A DNA stretch of 64,000 bases, taken from positions 62,001 to 126,000 of the forward strand of contig NZ_AJZD02000032.1 of NCBI RefSeq assembly GCF_000272105.2, written 5' to 3'. The stretch is from Vibrio splendidus 12E03 (GTDB lineage Bacteria; Pseudomonadota; Gammaproteobacteria; Enterobacterales; Vibrionaceae). The position numbers and the translations under genes were made by a program. Of this stretch, positions 17,772 to 27,773 are shown piece after piece. The notes under the pieces are model-generated. The model was not told the origin of the DNA. It worked only from the letters and a program-made list of their open reading frames with translations, and did no database searches. Position 1 is the first letter of the stretch, and the number at the start of each line of letters is the position of its first letter.

Positions 17772-17945
17772 CAGATTGCTGCTGTTAATGAATGCGCCAT
17801 ATTCACTCATCACAATATGACGATATTCCTCTCGATGAAGTTTAGGTGAGTAGTTGACTATCACCAGAATGAGATACTAATCTTTAAGTGAGCTTTATCT
17901 ACGTTCAATGAATGCAAGGCAAGCCGTACGCGGCAAGGAGATGCT

Positions 17946-19325
17946 ATGGGCGAGACCAACCGGAAGCTATTTGTTTTAGACACCAATATCCTACTTCACG
18001 AACCCTTCGCTATATTTTCTTTCCAAGAGCACGATGTCGTTATCCCCATGACAGTGCTAGAAGAACTAGACAGAATCAAAGACAGTAAGAGAGACGTTGC
18101 CCGAGATGCGAGAATTGCGATACGAACTCTCGAAGATCTATTCAGGGAAGCTACACCAGACCAAATATCGGAAGGTATCCCTTTCACCAAAGACATTAAA
18201 GCCTCAGGCAGTATTTCAATACTCGCCGATTACGAACTTCAAGAAAGCATCAAAGCCTTTGCCGACGATAAGGCAGGCGATAACCGAATCCTCAACGCTG
18301 TACTCTACCTTCAAAACAAACGCGCGCCACGCGAAGTGGTTCTCATCACCAAAGACATCAACATGCGCTTACGCGCAAAAGGCGCGGGCGTACGTTTCGT
18401 TGAAGATTATCAAACCGACCAACTCATCGATGATATCCAATACCTCACTAAAGGTTTCCAACAACTTGAGGGCGCATTTTGGGACGGTATCGACAACGTC
18501 GAAAGCAAAAACCTCGGCGGAAAAACCTTACACACGTTAGCAAGAGAGCCTTTCGAGCCGACCTTCCTCAACCAATATGTGATTGATGAAGAGAGCGACT
18601 TTGCAGCAAGAGTTGAAGAGATTGATACTGAAACCATCACACTCAGGGACTTAAGCCGTGAACGCTTAATGAACCGAAGAGCTTGGGATATCACGCCAAA
18701 AAACATTTATCAGGGAATGGCGATTGATGCGCTACTCGACCCAGATATTGACCTGGTGATCCTAACTGGTGCGGCAGGTAGTGGTAAAACGCTGCTCGCC
18801 ATGGCTGCTGCACTTGAACAAACCATAGAGCGCAAACAGTTCGATAAGATCATCGTAACCCGAAACACGCCCGATATTGGAGAGTCGATTGGTTTCCTTC
18901 CTGGTTCCGAAGAAGAGAAGATGCTGCCTTGGTTGGCTGCTGTGACTGATACACTGGAAGCGCTGCACAAAAACGACCACTGTACCGAAGGGTCCATGAA
19001 ATACATCTGTGACAAAGCCAATATCCAGTTCAAGTCGATCAACTTTATGCGTGGCCGTTCCATCCAAAATGCGTTTGTGCTTCTCGATGAGTGTCAGAAC
19101 CTCACTGCATCGCAAATCAAAACCATCATCACCCGCTGTGGTGAAGGGACCAAGATTGTCTGCTCAGGTAACCTAGCGCAGATAGATTCTTCTTACTTAA
19201 CCCCTGTTACTTCAGGTTTAACCTACATGGTTGAGCGTTTTAAAAACTTCGAAGGCAGTGCCAATATCCACCTCAATGGCGTGGTACGTAGCCGACTGGC
19301 AGAGTTTGCCGAAGAGAACATGTAA
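17946..19325 (+). CDS. PIN-PhoH fusion protein (PhoH2/YlaK type)
   Basis: A 459-residue two-domain protein. N-terminal PIN nuclease-like domain at ~5-150 (LFVLDTNILLHEP with the first acidic residue, LEELDRIKDSKRDVARDARIA, and GDNRILNAVL with later acidics). C-terminal PhoH ATPase at ~240-455 with Walker A GAAGSGKTLLAMA and Walker B VLLDECQNLT. The combination matches PhoH2-type proteins, for which mycobacterial members have ATP-dependent RNA unwinding and RNase activity. It has its own ribosome binding site (AAGGAG) and a terminator. The short PhoH in the ybeY operon is a different gene. Confidence 0.92.
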   Translation: MGETNRKLFVLDTNILLHEPFAIFSFQEHDVVIPMTVLEELDRIKDSKRDVARDARIAIRTLEDLFREATPDQISEGIPFTKDIKASGSISILADYELQESIKAFADDKAGDNRILNAVLYLQNKRAPREVVLITKDINMRLRAKGAGVRFVEDYQTDQLIDDIQYLTKGFQQLEGAFWDGIDNVESKNLGGKTLHTLAREPFEPTFLNQYVIDEESDFAARVEEIDTETITLRDLSRERLMNRRAWDITPKNIYQGMAIDALLDPDIDLVILTGAAGSGKTLLAMAAALEQTIERKQFDKIIVTRNTPDIGESIGFLPGSEEEKMLPWLAAVTDTLEALHKNDHCTEGSMKYICDKANIQFKSINFMRGRSIQNAFVLLDECQNLTASQIKTIITRCGEGTKIVCSGNLAQIDSSYLTPVTSGLTYMVERFKNFEGSANIHLNGVVRSRLAEFAEENM

Positions 19326-19358
19326 TCGCTTTCTACTACTAACCCTTCCTCAAAGACA

Positions 19359-19386
19359 AAAAGCGCCTCACGATGGAGGCGCTTTT
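19359..19386. terminator. Bidirectional terminator between phoH and tldD
   Basis: Stem AAAAGCGCCTC/GAGGCGCTTTT (19359-19369 with 19376-19386), 6-base loop. It serves the convergent phoH and tldD transcripts. Confidence 0.9.
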
Positions 19387-19426
19387 CACTTTAACTTTGC
19401 AGTCATTTTGCTGAGACTAGACTGAT

Positions 19427-20872
19427 TTACTCAGTACCACCAACGGTCAGAGAGTCTAGTTTCAATGTTGGCTGACCAACACCCACCGGCACGCTTTGGC
19501 CAGCCTTACCACAAACACCAACACCACGGTCGATACTTAGATCGTTACCCACCATAGACACCTGCTGCATCGCTTCGATACCAGAGCCGATCAGTGTTGC
19601 GCCCTTAACGGGATGAGTGATCTTACCGTTTTCAATCATATAAGCTTCAGAAGCTGAGAACACAAACTTACCAGACGTAATATCTACCTGACCGCCGCCG
19701 AAGTTTGGTGCGTAGATACCTTTATCGACTGTCGCAATAATCTCTTCTGGTGTGTGCTCACCCGGTAGCATGTAGGTGTTCGTCATACGCGGCATTGGAA
19801 GATGCGCGTAAGACTCACGACGACCGTTACCGGTTGGCGCTACACCCATTAGACGAGCATTAAGCTTGTCTTGCATGTAACCTTTTAAGATACCATTTTC
19901 GATCAACGTGTTGTACTGACCGTTAACACCTTCATCATCCACGTTCAGTGAACCACGAAGGTCAGTCAATGTACCGTCATCGACAATCGTACATAGGCTT
20001 GAAGTAACTTGTTCGCCAACTTTTCCAGAGAATACTGAAGACTCTTTACGGTTGAAGTCGCCCTCTAAACCGTGACCTACGGCTTCGTGCAGCAGAACGC
20101 CCGGCCAACCAGAACCGAGAACGACAGGCATTGCCCCAGCAGGAGCAGCAACTGCTTCAAGGTTAACAAGCGCTTGGCGAATCGCTTCATCAGCAAACTG
20201 ATAAGCTACTTGAGTGCCTTTATCATCGCTTAGGAAGAAGTCGTAACCAAAACGGCCACCACCACCAGCACTACCACGCTCACGGCGATCGCCTTTCTGA
20301 GCAAGAACACTAATAGATAAACGAACCAGCGGGCGAATATCGCCAGCGTACGTACCATCAGTCGCGGCAACCAGCATCTGCTCATGCACACCGCTTAGGC
20401 TTACCGATACTTCCGTCACCATTGGCTCTTTAGTACGAATGTAAGCGTCCAATGACTTAAGAAGTTCTGTTTTTTGCTGCTTTTCCCAGCTTGCTAACGG
20501 GTTGACTGCATCATAATACGCTTGGTTAGAGTTGCGCTTGAAGGCTTGTACCTTGCCGTTTTGACCTTGCTTCGCAATACCACGAGCTGCAATTGCGCTC
20601 TGCTTAAGACCATCCAGTTGGATTTGGTCAGAGTAAGCAAAACCGGTCTTTTCACCAGATACTGCACGAACGCCCACACCGCAATCGATATTGAAAGAGC
20701 CGTCTTTAATAATGCTGTCTTCTAGCACTAAAGATTCGTGCCAGCTTGACTGAAAGTAGATATCAGCATAATCAATTTGGCGGGTAGCAATGCTCGCCAA
20801 TGTATCTGCGATATTTTGCTCCGTAAGCCCTGTCGGGTTCAGTAGCGCTTCTTCAATTTGATTAATGCTCAT
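19427..20872 (-). CDS. tldD: Metalloprotease TldD
   Basis: A 481-residue subunit of the TldD/TldE metalloprotease, which degrades unfolded peptides and matures microcin B17/CcdA-type substrates. The zinc motif [11 protein letters not shown] (HExxxH) is at about residues 262-272, in [26 protein letters not shown]. The start is placed at [11 protein letters not shown] because it gives exactly the E. coli length. An in-frame extension of 27 codons to 20953 would overlap the upstream nitrilase gene. It is the last gene of the mreB-to-tldD block, 19 bp after the nitrilase gene. Confidence 0.95.
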   Translation of the reverse strand: MSINQIEEALLNPTGLTEQNIADTLASIATRQIDYADIYFQSSWHESLVLEDSIIKDGSFNIDCGVGVRAVSGEKTGFAYSDQIQLDGLKQSAIAARGIAKQGQNGKVQAFKRNSNQAYYDAVNPLASWEKQQKTELLKSLDAYIRTKEPMVTEVSVSLSGVHEQMLVAATDGTYAGDIRPLVRLSISVLAQKGDRRERGSAGGGGRFGYDFFLSDDKGTQVAYQFADEAIRQALVNLEAVAAPAGAMPVVLGSGWPGVLLHEAVGHGLEGDFNRKESSVFSGKVGEQVTSSLCTIVDDGTLTDLRGSLNVDDEGVNGQYNTLIENGILKGYMQDKLNARLMGVAPTGNGRRESYAHLPMPRMTNTYMLPGEHTPEEIIATVDKGIYAPNFGGGQVDITSGKFVFSASEAYMIENGKITHPVKGATLIGSGIEAMQQVSMVGNDLSIDRGVGVCGKAGQSVPVGVGQPTLKLDSLTVGGTE

Positions 20873-20891
20873 AGATGGCTCTTGTTTGTAA

Positions 20892-21725
20892 TTAAAATTG
20901 ATTGGTAAATCGAGTGTGTTGTGTGATGGGCATATTTTGCCTAATGGATTCACAACTGGATGTGTCTATCTCGACCACCATACTTTTAGGGTCTTGGTCT
21001 AACTGTGCGACCACTCTCCCCCAGGGATCAACCACCATAGAGTGTCCCCATGTTTCTCTTTGGCAAGGGTGCTTACCACCTTGCCCTACCGCAACAATCC
21101 ACGACTGTGTTTCGATTGCCCGGCATCTTAACAGTGCTTCCCAGTGCGCCTGACCGGTTACCGCAGTAAACGCAGCTGGTACCACGATGATCTGCGCGCC
21201 TTGCTGGCGTAACTCTGAATACAAGTGAGGAAAGCGCACATCATAGCAAATACTTAACCCTAAGTGACCAAAAGGCGTTTCCGTTGTCACAACTCGGTCA
21301 CCCGGTGTGAAAATATCGGACTCTCGATAGCACTTGTGGGCATCGGCGACATCCACATCGAACATATGTAGCTTGTCATAGTGAGCCACTAAGCTGCCAA
21401 AGTCATCAATCACCAGAGTCGTTGTAGTGACACCCTTCGCTGTACTTATCGGCATACTGCCCACAATGATCCAAATACGATGAAGCCTAGCTAACTCAGC
21501 CAGTTTTTTCTGTAGTGGACCACCATTCAATGGCTCGGCATACTGGTGATAATCCGCTTTGCTACCGAATACCAATGCATTCTCTGGGCAAACGACCCAT
21601 TTAGCCCCTAACGCCTTACACTTGGCTACCTCTTTGGCGAGATAATCAAGGTTACTGTCAGGGTCAGGGCCCGAAGTCATTTGAATCAAACCAACACAAT
21701 CCATGTGTACTGCTTCTCCATTCAT
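20892..21725 (-). CDS. Nit-type carbon-nitrogen hydrolase (probable deaminated-glutathione amidase)
   Basis: A 277-residue nitrilase-superfamily amidase. The Glu-Lys-Cys triad is visible: Glu in [12 protein letters not shown], Lys in [14 protein letters not shown], Cys in [14 protein letters not shown]. The segments [23 protein letters not shown] and [22 protein letters not shown] are characteristic of Nit1/YbeM-like enzymes that hydrolyse deaminated glutathione, a metabolite-repair role. It lies between yhdP and tldD, which are adjacent in E. coli. An alternative start seven codons in (MDCVGLIQM) is possible. Confidence 0.88.
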   Translation of the reverse strand: MNGEAVHMDCVGLIQMTSGPDPDSNLDYLAKEVAKCKALGAKWVVCPENALVFGSKADYHQYAEPLNGGPLQKKLAELARLHRIWIIVGSMPISTAKGVTTTTLVIDDFGSLVAHYDKLHMFDVDVADAHKCYRESDIFTPGDRVVTTETPFGHLGLSICYDVRFPHLYSELRQQGAQIIVVPAAFTAVTGQAHWEALLRCRAIETQSWIVAVGQGGKHPCQRETWGHSMVVDPWGRVVAQLDQDPKSMVVEIDTSSCESIRQNMPITQHTRFTNQF

Positions 21726-21769
21726 TATGATTCAGAAATCACTATTTATCTGTATATTAGGGCTTACTT

Positions 21770-24700
21770 TTACTCAGCCAACTTTCTTAGATTTTCTGGA
21801 AGTTGGAACTCACCAGAGCTACGAGAAAGCTCACTTACCGTTGGTGAATCCAGAGGGCCTTTCACCGAGTAATTAACCTGAGTAAAGACCTCAACAACAG
21901 GTGAAATAACCGTAGTTACCGCCAACACATACAACGCTGTTTGAGGCGTTACCGCAAACGCTGTTAGCACTGGAATACCCGACGTGATATCTGGAGTAAA
22001 GTTTACTTCTGCATCTACCTGACGAGTATTTAGGTTAGCGATGCCTTTGATCTTCATCTCACCCGCCACAGCATCCATGTTCAGGTCATTGGTCAGGAAG
22101 ATACCATTTTGAATCTCGCCAGTGCCTGTAATGCTGTTAAATGCCATACCTTTATCAAACACATCAGAGAAATCGAGCTGCATCTTACGAATGATCGAAT
22201 CTAAACTGAACAAACCAAGCAAGCGAGCTGCCCCGCTCACATCTGAGATAATACCTTTACCGAACTTGGTTTTTACGTCGCCATCCAGAGTATCCATCTT
22301 GATACCCCAAGGTGAACCGTCCCAGTCAAGTTGAGCTTCTAGCTCAAACGGTGCTTTTTGAATCCCCGAGGTGATACCAAAGCGCTCCATCAACTCACTG
22401 TTATTTTCACCTTCCACGTCAACTTTCAGCGATGAATGACTCTGGTCACCATTCAATTCCCACCAGCCACTAACATCCGCTTTGTTGCCGCCGCTGCGTA
22501 CCTGAATTTTTTTCCACGCAATGCGATTGTCTTCTCTAGCCAATTCTACATCTACCTTGCCAACTTTATAGCCTTGCAGCCAGAAGTCGTTAAGAGTTAG
22601 CTTGAGATTTGGCATCACATCATGGATCTTTCTATCCAACTCAGAGATCAGCGGTGCTTCTTGCTCTTTGCGTTGCAGCAATGGTTCCTGGTTTGATTTG
22701 TCGCTCCATTCAGGAACAAACAGATGCAAGCGATCCAACGACACGGTTAAATCATAAGGAGGTAGATAATTAATATCCCCTTCTAGCTCTTGGCTCGATA
22801 CTTCCATTTGCCAAGCTTGTTTATTCTTGCGTGCACTAAAATCCACATCATTCCAAGCAATACCACCCAGAATCAGCTCTTTACTTTCAAAAGTCACACG
22901 ACTTGGAGCTGGAATCGTTGGTGTGTTCATTTGGCTTAGAACAGCTGTTGATGGCTGTACCGGCTCCATGATCACCGAAAGCCAATCATCAGCATTAAAC
23001 TTATCCGTGCGAATCAACGCATGGTGACCAACTACCGGGCTAATCTTGTAGCCACCTCGACCTAATACTAGGTTGGTCGCGGTTAACTCAGGCACATCAC
23101 CCGTGATATCAATTTCAGCTTGGTACTTGGTATTCGGTAACTGCAAACGCGCAGTAATCGCTTCTTGGTTACCCGATGCTTGTAGCCTTGCTGAACCACT
23201 CTCTAATGACTTTTTCGCCAATGGGTATGGGTAATCGCTCGCGAGATATTTTAGGTCAGACTGTAAATCTAATTGGTAAGTAAAACCGATATCATTGAGT
23301 TGAATATCAATCTGACTTTGCCATTGTGCATGACCAGATAGACGACTCAACCATTGCTCTCCAATATAAGGCTCTAAAGGTTTCACATCCCAATCGCCCA
23401 GAACGTCAATATCAACTGCATAGCCAGGGCCATCATTCTGCCCTTTAAAATCAATAGAGATGCCTTGTTTAAGCAAGTCTGCCGCTAAACCATTCGCTGT
23501 CACAACATCATTATCAAACTCGATACGACCCGTGGTGTTTTCTAACACCATTGGTGGCGCTTCAATTTCAACATGGTTGCCGCTTAGGTCAGCGTAACCC
23601 CACGCTCTGGCTTCTTTATCAGAGTCGAATGGGATATTAAGCTGGAATTCGGAAGAGACATCACCGCTAACTTGCAGTGCGGTTAACGCAGCACCCACGG
23701 AGTCAACCAGTGGCGAAGCCGTCATGTAATCACGTACCGCATTACCTGACGCGGTTGCCTTTGCTTCTATCTCGATATGGCCGCCTTCACCCAAATAAGG
23801 AATACGACCTGTGATTCGATCGGCAGTCACATCCATTAATTGTGCAGAGCGAGAATCGAGATGCATCGCATCATTCTCAAACAATAGATCAAGTTGCAGG
23901 TCTGTAATCAGCGGCCACGCAGTATCAAAACTAAACTTGGCGTCTTCTAATCCAACCCAGATTTGGAAAATACCATCGTGATTCGCGTATGGGTATTGAG
24001 CCAATTCACCATGCCACAACAGTTTTACAGTATCTGCCTTACCCGCTTGAATCGCAGTAGATAGGTAATCAGTCAGGTCTTGCCCAAGCGCTAAGGTCGG
24101 TAGGTAACGCCATGTTTCGCCAACGTTGTAAGCGTCTGCTTCACCATAAAATGATAAGTAAGGGCTCGCATCTTTAGGGAAATCTAATCGAAATGCACCG
24201 AGCACTTGTAAATCTGGCGTGGCTGCCGTGACTTTATCAGACCAAAGCTTCCAGCCGTTTTCATCTTGCTGCCATACAATATCAACCTGACCTTGCTTGA
24301 TGTTTAAAGGTGCTTGGAAAACATCGCCATACGGGAATACATCGTCAATAACATGTAGGCTGGCTTTTGCTTCGGTCATAGAGCCGAACACGCTACCAGA
24401 AACTTGGCTAAAGCCCGGCACTAAATCCCATTGCTCAATCGCAAGATCAGAAAAGCTAGCCGAGTAACGTAAGCTCTCGATACCAGATTCCATCGATAGA
24501 CGAATATCAGAGACCGTGCCGCCTGGAGACAGCACATTTATCATCTTGGTTGATTCTTCTGAGTCTGGTAGCAGCTTAATCAGCGGAGTAATAGTCGAAA
24601 TATCAAGCTCAGATACATTAAGCTGCCAAGGGCCTTGTTGCCATTTAAATGCCACATCAAGTTCAGGCCACGGCGTATCATCGGTTCTCAAGTTAAGTGA

Positions 24701-25642
24701 GTGACCATTTACTTGCCAACCATCATCGATTGGAGACAACTTAAACACGCCCGATTCAAGCATCAAGTCATGCTTGCCATCTTCGTTCCAGGTCAATTCT
24801 GAAGGCAGTACCTCGACATAGGCGCTCACAGGCTTACTATTACGTAGTGTGAGCCAACTATTTAGGCTCACGGTCCCCGTTTCAATACCAGACTCAGCCT
24901 GCATGTAACGGGTTAACCAAGGTTTAATCGAGATGTTATCTGCGCTGACATAAAACTCACCAGTCACATCTGTCAGTGAACCGCCATCAATAAAGTTAGC
25001 GCTTACTGACAAAGAGTTGAGGTTGGCGTCTTTGATGCTCACTACGCCTTCTGCAAGGTGGTGTTTACCTGAGTTCTGCCACTTTAAGGTTTCGATATCA
25101 AGCTGACGCTCTTCATCAGAGACAGCACGATACAAAATGGTGGAATCTTTCGCGGTGACATCGACCAAGGTTTTCAGCAGCAGGTTATCGAGCTCATTCA
25201 TCACTCGCTTAGAAGACCCGGAATCTTTAGGTTTATCAGTCTCGTTTTGCCCAGCAAATAGGTCAATAGAGCGGATATCAAGATACATCTGATTCATGAC
25301 CAAATCCGCCACAACCGGACGCATCTGAACGAGCGATTGAATCAAGTCAAACTCGACTTCAACACGCTCCACAGAGAAGGCCACGTCTTCTGCATTAGGA
25401 AGGCTAGCTTTAACACCTTGCAGTGCTATGGAAGGGTGAGTGTTACGCCAAAAACCACCCACGTCTTGAATCGAAAACTCAAAACCGGAATGTTGATTTA
25501 CCCAAAGCTCAATTTCAGATTGATACTTGTTTAAATTGGGTAAGGCTACACGCAGTGTAGTAACAGCAATGGCTAGCGTTACTAAGAGAGTAACCACTAA
25601 CCATAAGCATGCACGTAGAATCAGAGTAACGCTTGAACTCAC
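21770..25642 (-). CDS. yhdP: AsmA-like envelope lipid transport protein YhdP
   Basis: A 1290-residue protein with one N-terminal transmembrane anchor (ILRACLWLVVTLLVTLAIAVTTLRVALPNL). A very long periplasmic beta-rich region follows (DUF3971 N-terminal, AsmA-like C-terminal with GKGIISDVSGAARLLGLFSLDSI). Length (~1266 in E. coli) and gene order (rng-yhdP-tldD) match YhdP, one of the TamB/YdbH/YhdP group that moves phospholipids to the outer membrane. It begins 10 bp after rng, so the two are co-transcribed. Confidence 0.94.
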   Translation of the reverse strand: MSSSVTLILRACLWLVVTLLVTLAIAVTTLRVALPNLNKYQSEIELWVNQHSGFEFSIQDVGGFWRNTHPSIALQGVKASLPNAEDVAFSVERVEVEFDLIQSLVQMRPVVADLVMNQMYLDIRSIDLFAGQNETDKPKDSGSSKRVMNELDNLLLKTLVDVTAKDSTILYRAVSDEERQLDIETLKWQNSGKHHLAEGVVSIKDANLNSLSVSANFIDGGSLTDVTGEFYVSADNISIKPWLTRYMQAESGIETGTVSLNSWLTLRNSKPVSAYVEVLPSELTWNEDGKHDLMLESGVFKLSPIDDGWQVNGHSLNLRTDDTPWPELDVAFKWQQGPWQLNVSELDISTITPLIKLLPDSEESTKMINVLSPGGTVSDIRLSMESGIESLRYSASFSDLAIEQWDLVPGFSQVSGSVFGSMTEAKASLHVIDDVFPYGDVFQAPLNIKQGQVDIVWQQDENGWKLWSDKVTAATPDLQVLGAFRLDFPKDASPYLSFYGEADAYNVGETWRYLPTLALGQDLTDYLSTAIQAGKADTVKLLWHGELAQYPYANHDGIFQIWVGLEDAKFSFDTAWPLITDLQLDLLFENDAMHLDSRSAQLMDVTADRITGRIPYLGEGGHIEIEAKATASGNAVRDYMTASPLVDSVGAALTALQVSGDVSSEFQLNIPFDSDKEARAWGYADLSGNHVEIEAPPMVLENTTGRIEFDNDVVTANGLAADLLKQGISIDFKGQNDGPGYAVDIDVLGDWDVKPLEPYIGEQWLSRLSGHAQWQSQIDIQLNDIGFTYQLDLQSDLKYLASDYPYPLAKKSLESGSARLQASGNQEAITARLQLPNTKYQAEIDITGDVPELTATNLVLGRGGYKISPVVGHHALIRTDKFNADDWLSVIMEPVQPSTAVLSQMNTPTIPAPSRVTFESKELILGGIAWNDVDFSARKNKQAWQMEVSSQELEGDINYLPPYDLTVSLDRLHLFVPEWSDKSNQEPLLQRKEQEAPLISELDRKIHDVMPNLKLTLNDFWLQGYKVGKVDVELAREDNRIAWKKIQVRSGGNKADVSGWWELNGDQSHSSLKVDVEGENNSELMERFGITSGIQKAPFELEAQLDWDGSPWGIKMDTLDGDVKTKFGKGIISDVSGAARLLGLFSLDSIIRKMQLDFSDVFDKGMAFNSITGTGEIQNGIFLTNDLNMDAVAGEMKIKGIANLNTRQVDAEVNFTPDITSGIPVLTAFAVTPQTALYVLAVTTVISPVVEVFTQVNYSVKGPLDSPTVSELSRSSGEFQLPENLRKLAE

Positions 25643-25652
25643 AAAATTTCCA

Positions 25653-27122
25653 TTACATCATAACAACATCAAACTGCTCTTGTATGTACAGAGGCTCAGC
25701 CTGGATTTTAACTTGTTTACCAATAAACACTTCAAGCTCAGCAAGCGCATGAGACTCATCGCCCTCTAACGCTTCAGCAACCGCTGCAGCAGCATAAACC
25801 ACAAACTTGTCAGCGTCGTAGGCACGGTTGACACGAGTGATTTCTCGAAGTATCTCATAACAAACGGTTTCAACTGTCTTCACGCTGCCACGACCTTCAC
25901 AAGCAGGACAACTCGAACACAGAATATGCTCAATGCTTTCACGAGTGCGCTTACGCGTCATCTCTACTAAACCAAGCTGTGTGAAGCCATTAATATTGGT
26001 CTTTACACGATCTTTGTCTAGCGCACTTTCTAGGGAAGTTAGTACTCGCTTACGATGGTCTTCCGACAGCATATCGATAAAGTCGATTATGATGATGCCA
26101 CCTAGATTACGCAAACGTAGCTGACGAGCAATCGCTTGTGTCGCCTCTACATTGGTATTGAAAATCGTCTCTTCTAGGTTACGACGACCAACAAACGCGC
26201 CGGTGTTGATATCAACCGTAGTCATTGCTTCCGTTTGGTCGATGATCAGATAACCACCAGACTTGAGCTCAACTTTACGATCCAGAGAGCGCTGAATTTC
26301 GTTCTCAGTATCGTACATATCAAAGATAGGCTTATCGCCTTCATACAGCTCAAGCTTATCTGTCAGCTCAGGCACGTATTCAGAGGTAAACTCTTTTAGG
26401 TTTTCATACTCAAGGCGAGAATCGACCTGAATCTTGCTCAGTTCCGTTCCCACGAAGTCACGTAAAATACGCTGACTTAAACACAACTCACCGTACAAAC
26501 GAGTACGTGCTTTATGCTTGCCACGGCGTTCTAAGACTTTGAGCCATAGACGCTTCAAGAATGCCGCGTCTTGTGCAAGTTCGTTTGAATCAGCGCCTTC
26601 TGCAGCAGTACGGATTATAAAGCCACCGTGTTCATCACAGTAATGAGAGACGACCTTCTTAAGACGATTACGCTCTGATTCGCTATCGATACGTTGAGAA
26701 ACACCAACGTGGCTCGCCCCTGGCATAAACACCAAGTAACGAGATGGCAGGGTGATATCAGTGGTTAGGCGGGCACCTTTGGTACCAAGCGGGTCTTTGA
26801 CGACTTGCACCACAATGTCTTGTCCTTGACGAACAAGCTCTGAAATGTCGCGAACCTGAAATTGCTTCTTTTCGTTTTCAGCGACACATTCAGTGTGTGG
26901 AACAATATCAGAGGCGTGTAGAAAAGCTGCTTTCTCAAGACCGATATCCACAAACGCAGCCTGCATTCCCGGAAGAACACGACTAACGCGACCTTTATAG
27001 ATATTTCCTACGATTCCGCGTCGAGCGTCTCGTTCGATATGGATCTCTTGAAGAGTTCCCCCTTCAATCATGGCCACGCGAGTTTCACTCGGGGTCACGT
27101 TCAGCAACAATTCAGCACTCAT
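25653..27122 (-). CDS. rng: Ribonuclease G
   Basis: A 489-residue endoribonuclease (CafA) for 16S rRNA 5' maturation and mRNA decay. The S1 RNA-binding domain spans ~37-125 (GNIYKGRVSRVLPGMQAAFVDIGLEKAAFLHASDI). The catalytic DNase I-like region has Asp in TTVDINTGAFVG and in GGIIIIDFIDM. The zinc-link is CSSCPACEGRG. It starts MSAELLLNVTPSETRVAMIEGG as in E. coli. It sits between maf and yhdP in the conserved mre-rng cluster. Confidence 0.97.
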   Translation of the reverse strand: MSAELLLNVTPSETRVAMIEGGTLQEIHIERDARRGIVGNIYKGRVSRVLPGMQAAFVDIGLEKAAFLHASDIVPHTECVAENEKKQFQVRDISELVRQGQDIVVQVVKDPLGTKGARLTTDITLPSRYLVFMPGASHVGVSQRIDSESERNRLKKVVSHYCDEHGGFIIRTAAEGADSNELAQDAAFLKRLWLKVLERRGKHKARTRLYGELCLSQRILRDFVGTELSKIQVDSRLEYENLKEFTSEYVPELTDKLELYEGDKPIFDMYDTENEIQRSLDRKVELKSGGYLIIDQTEAMTTVDINTGAFVGRRNLEETIFNTNVEATQAIARQLRLRNLGGIIIIDFIDMLSEDHRKRVLTSLESALDKDRVKTNINGFTQLGLVEMTRKRTRESIEHILCSSCPACEGRGSVKTVETVCYEILREITRVNRAYDADKFVVYAAAAVAEALEGDESHALAELEVFIGKQVKIQAEPLYIQEQFDVVMM

Positions 27123-27142
27123 GGTGCACCTCAGATTAGTAA

Positions 27143-27766
27143 TTATAAGAATTCTTGCAGTAGCTGGTCCGTTTCAAATAAAGGTAAGCCGACAACGGCG
27201 TAATAACTACCTTCGATTCGGGTGACAAAGCGCCCCCCCAAACCTTGGATCCCATAGCTACCGGCTTTATCGCATGGCTCCCCTGTTTGCCAGTATTGTT
27301 CTATTTCTTTTTCACTGAGGGGTTTAAACCATACGTCGGTAATAACGATTTCTGTTTTTTGTTTTTCTTTTGAAACCACTGAAACAGCCGTCATCACTTG
27401 GTGACGTCTATTCGCTAATTGAGTCAGCATACGCTTAGAGTCAGAAAAATCAGCGGGTTTCTCTAGCACTTGCCCTTGGCTTACCACAACAGTATCAGAG
27501 CCAAGAACAACAGCATCAGAACCAAGCACTACAGTATCAGAACCAGAAGCTACATGCTGCTTTTCAGAAGGATTCGTTGTTAATAAAGACAGAGCAGCTA
27601 GAGCTTTATCTAAAGATAGTCGCTTAACGTACTCTTCGGCGGTTTCTTGAGCGTGTTTACACTCTTCAACATCGGTCACTAAGACAGAAAACTCATAACC
27701 GAGTTGAGATAGTAATTCTTTGCGACGCGGCGAACCGGATGCCAAAACTAAATGTTTCTTTTCCAT
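27143..27766 (-). CDS. Maf-family nucleotide pyrophosphatase with internal tandem repeat
   Basis: A 207-residue Maf/YhdE-type house-cleaning dTTP/UTP pyrophosphatase. The N-terminal phosphate motif is LVLASGSPRRKELLSQLG. A single GSDTVV motif with the catalytic Asp is expected near residue 70; here it appears three times in a row at residues ~75-95 (GSDTVVL, GSDAVVL, GSDTVVV), adding 14 residues to the usual ~190. The C-terminal DKAGSYGIQGLGGRFVTRIEGSYYAVVGLPL is intact. I use the ATG at 27766; the frame opens two codons earlier at a GTG only four bases from the GAGG. It starts directly after mreD. Confidence 0.9.
   Translation of the reverse strand: MEKKHLVLASGSPRRKELLSQLGYEFSVLVTDVEECKHAQETAEEYVKRLSLDKALAALSLLTTNPSEKQHVASGSDTVVLGSDAVVLGSDTVVVSQGQVLEKPADFSDSKRMLTQLANRRHQVMTAVSVVSKEKQKTEIVITDVWFKPLSEKEIEQYWQTGEPCDKAGSYGIQGLGGRFVTRIEGSYYAVVGLPLFETDQLLQEFL
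27482..27544 (-). repeat. Three 21-bp in-frame repeats inside maf
   Basis: Three consecutive 21-bp units, each encoding GSDxVVL/V, differ at only a few positions. They occupy the active-site motif of the Maf enzyme. Copy number can change by slippage without a frameshift. Confidence 0.85.
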
Positions 27767-27773
27767 CGTCACG

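Larger units (their letters stand above)
17482..17945. promoter_or_regulatory. Divergent rapA-phoH control region
   Basis: A 464-bp region between rapA (-) and phoH (+). It contains a predicted CRP site (17672-17687) and a 21-codon open frame with a good ribosome binding site (17706-17771). The rest shows no further gene. Confidence 0.6.

Noticed and set aside
19427..20953. Long in-frame start of tldD at 20953
   Set aside because: It overlaps the nitrilase gene, and the extra 27 residues do not look like TldD. The internal ATG at 20872 gives the standard length.
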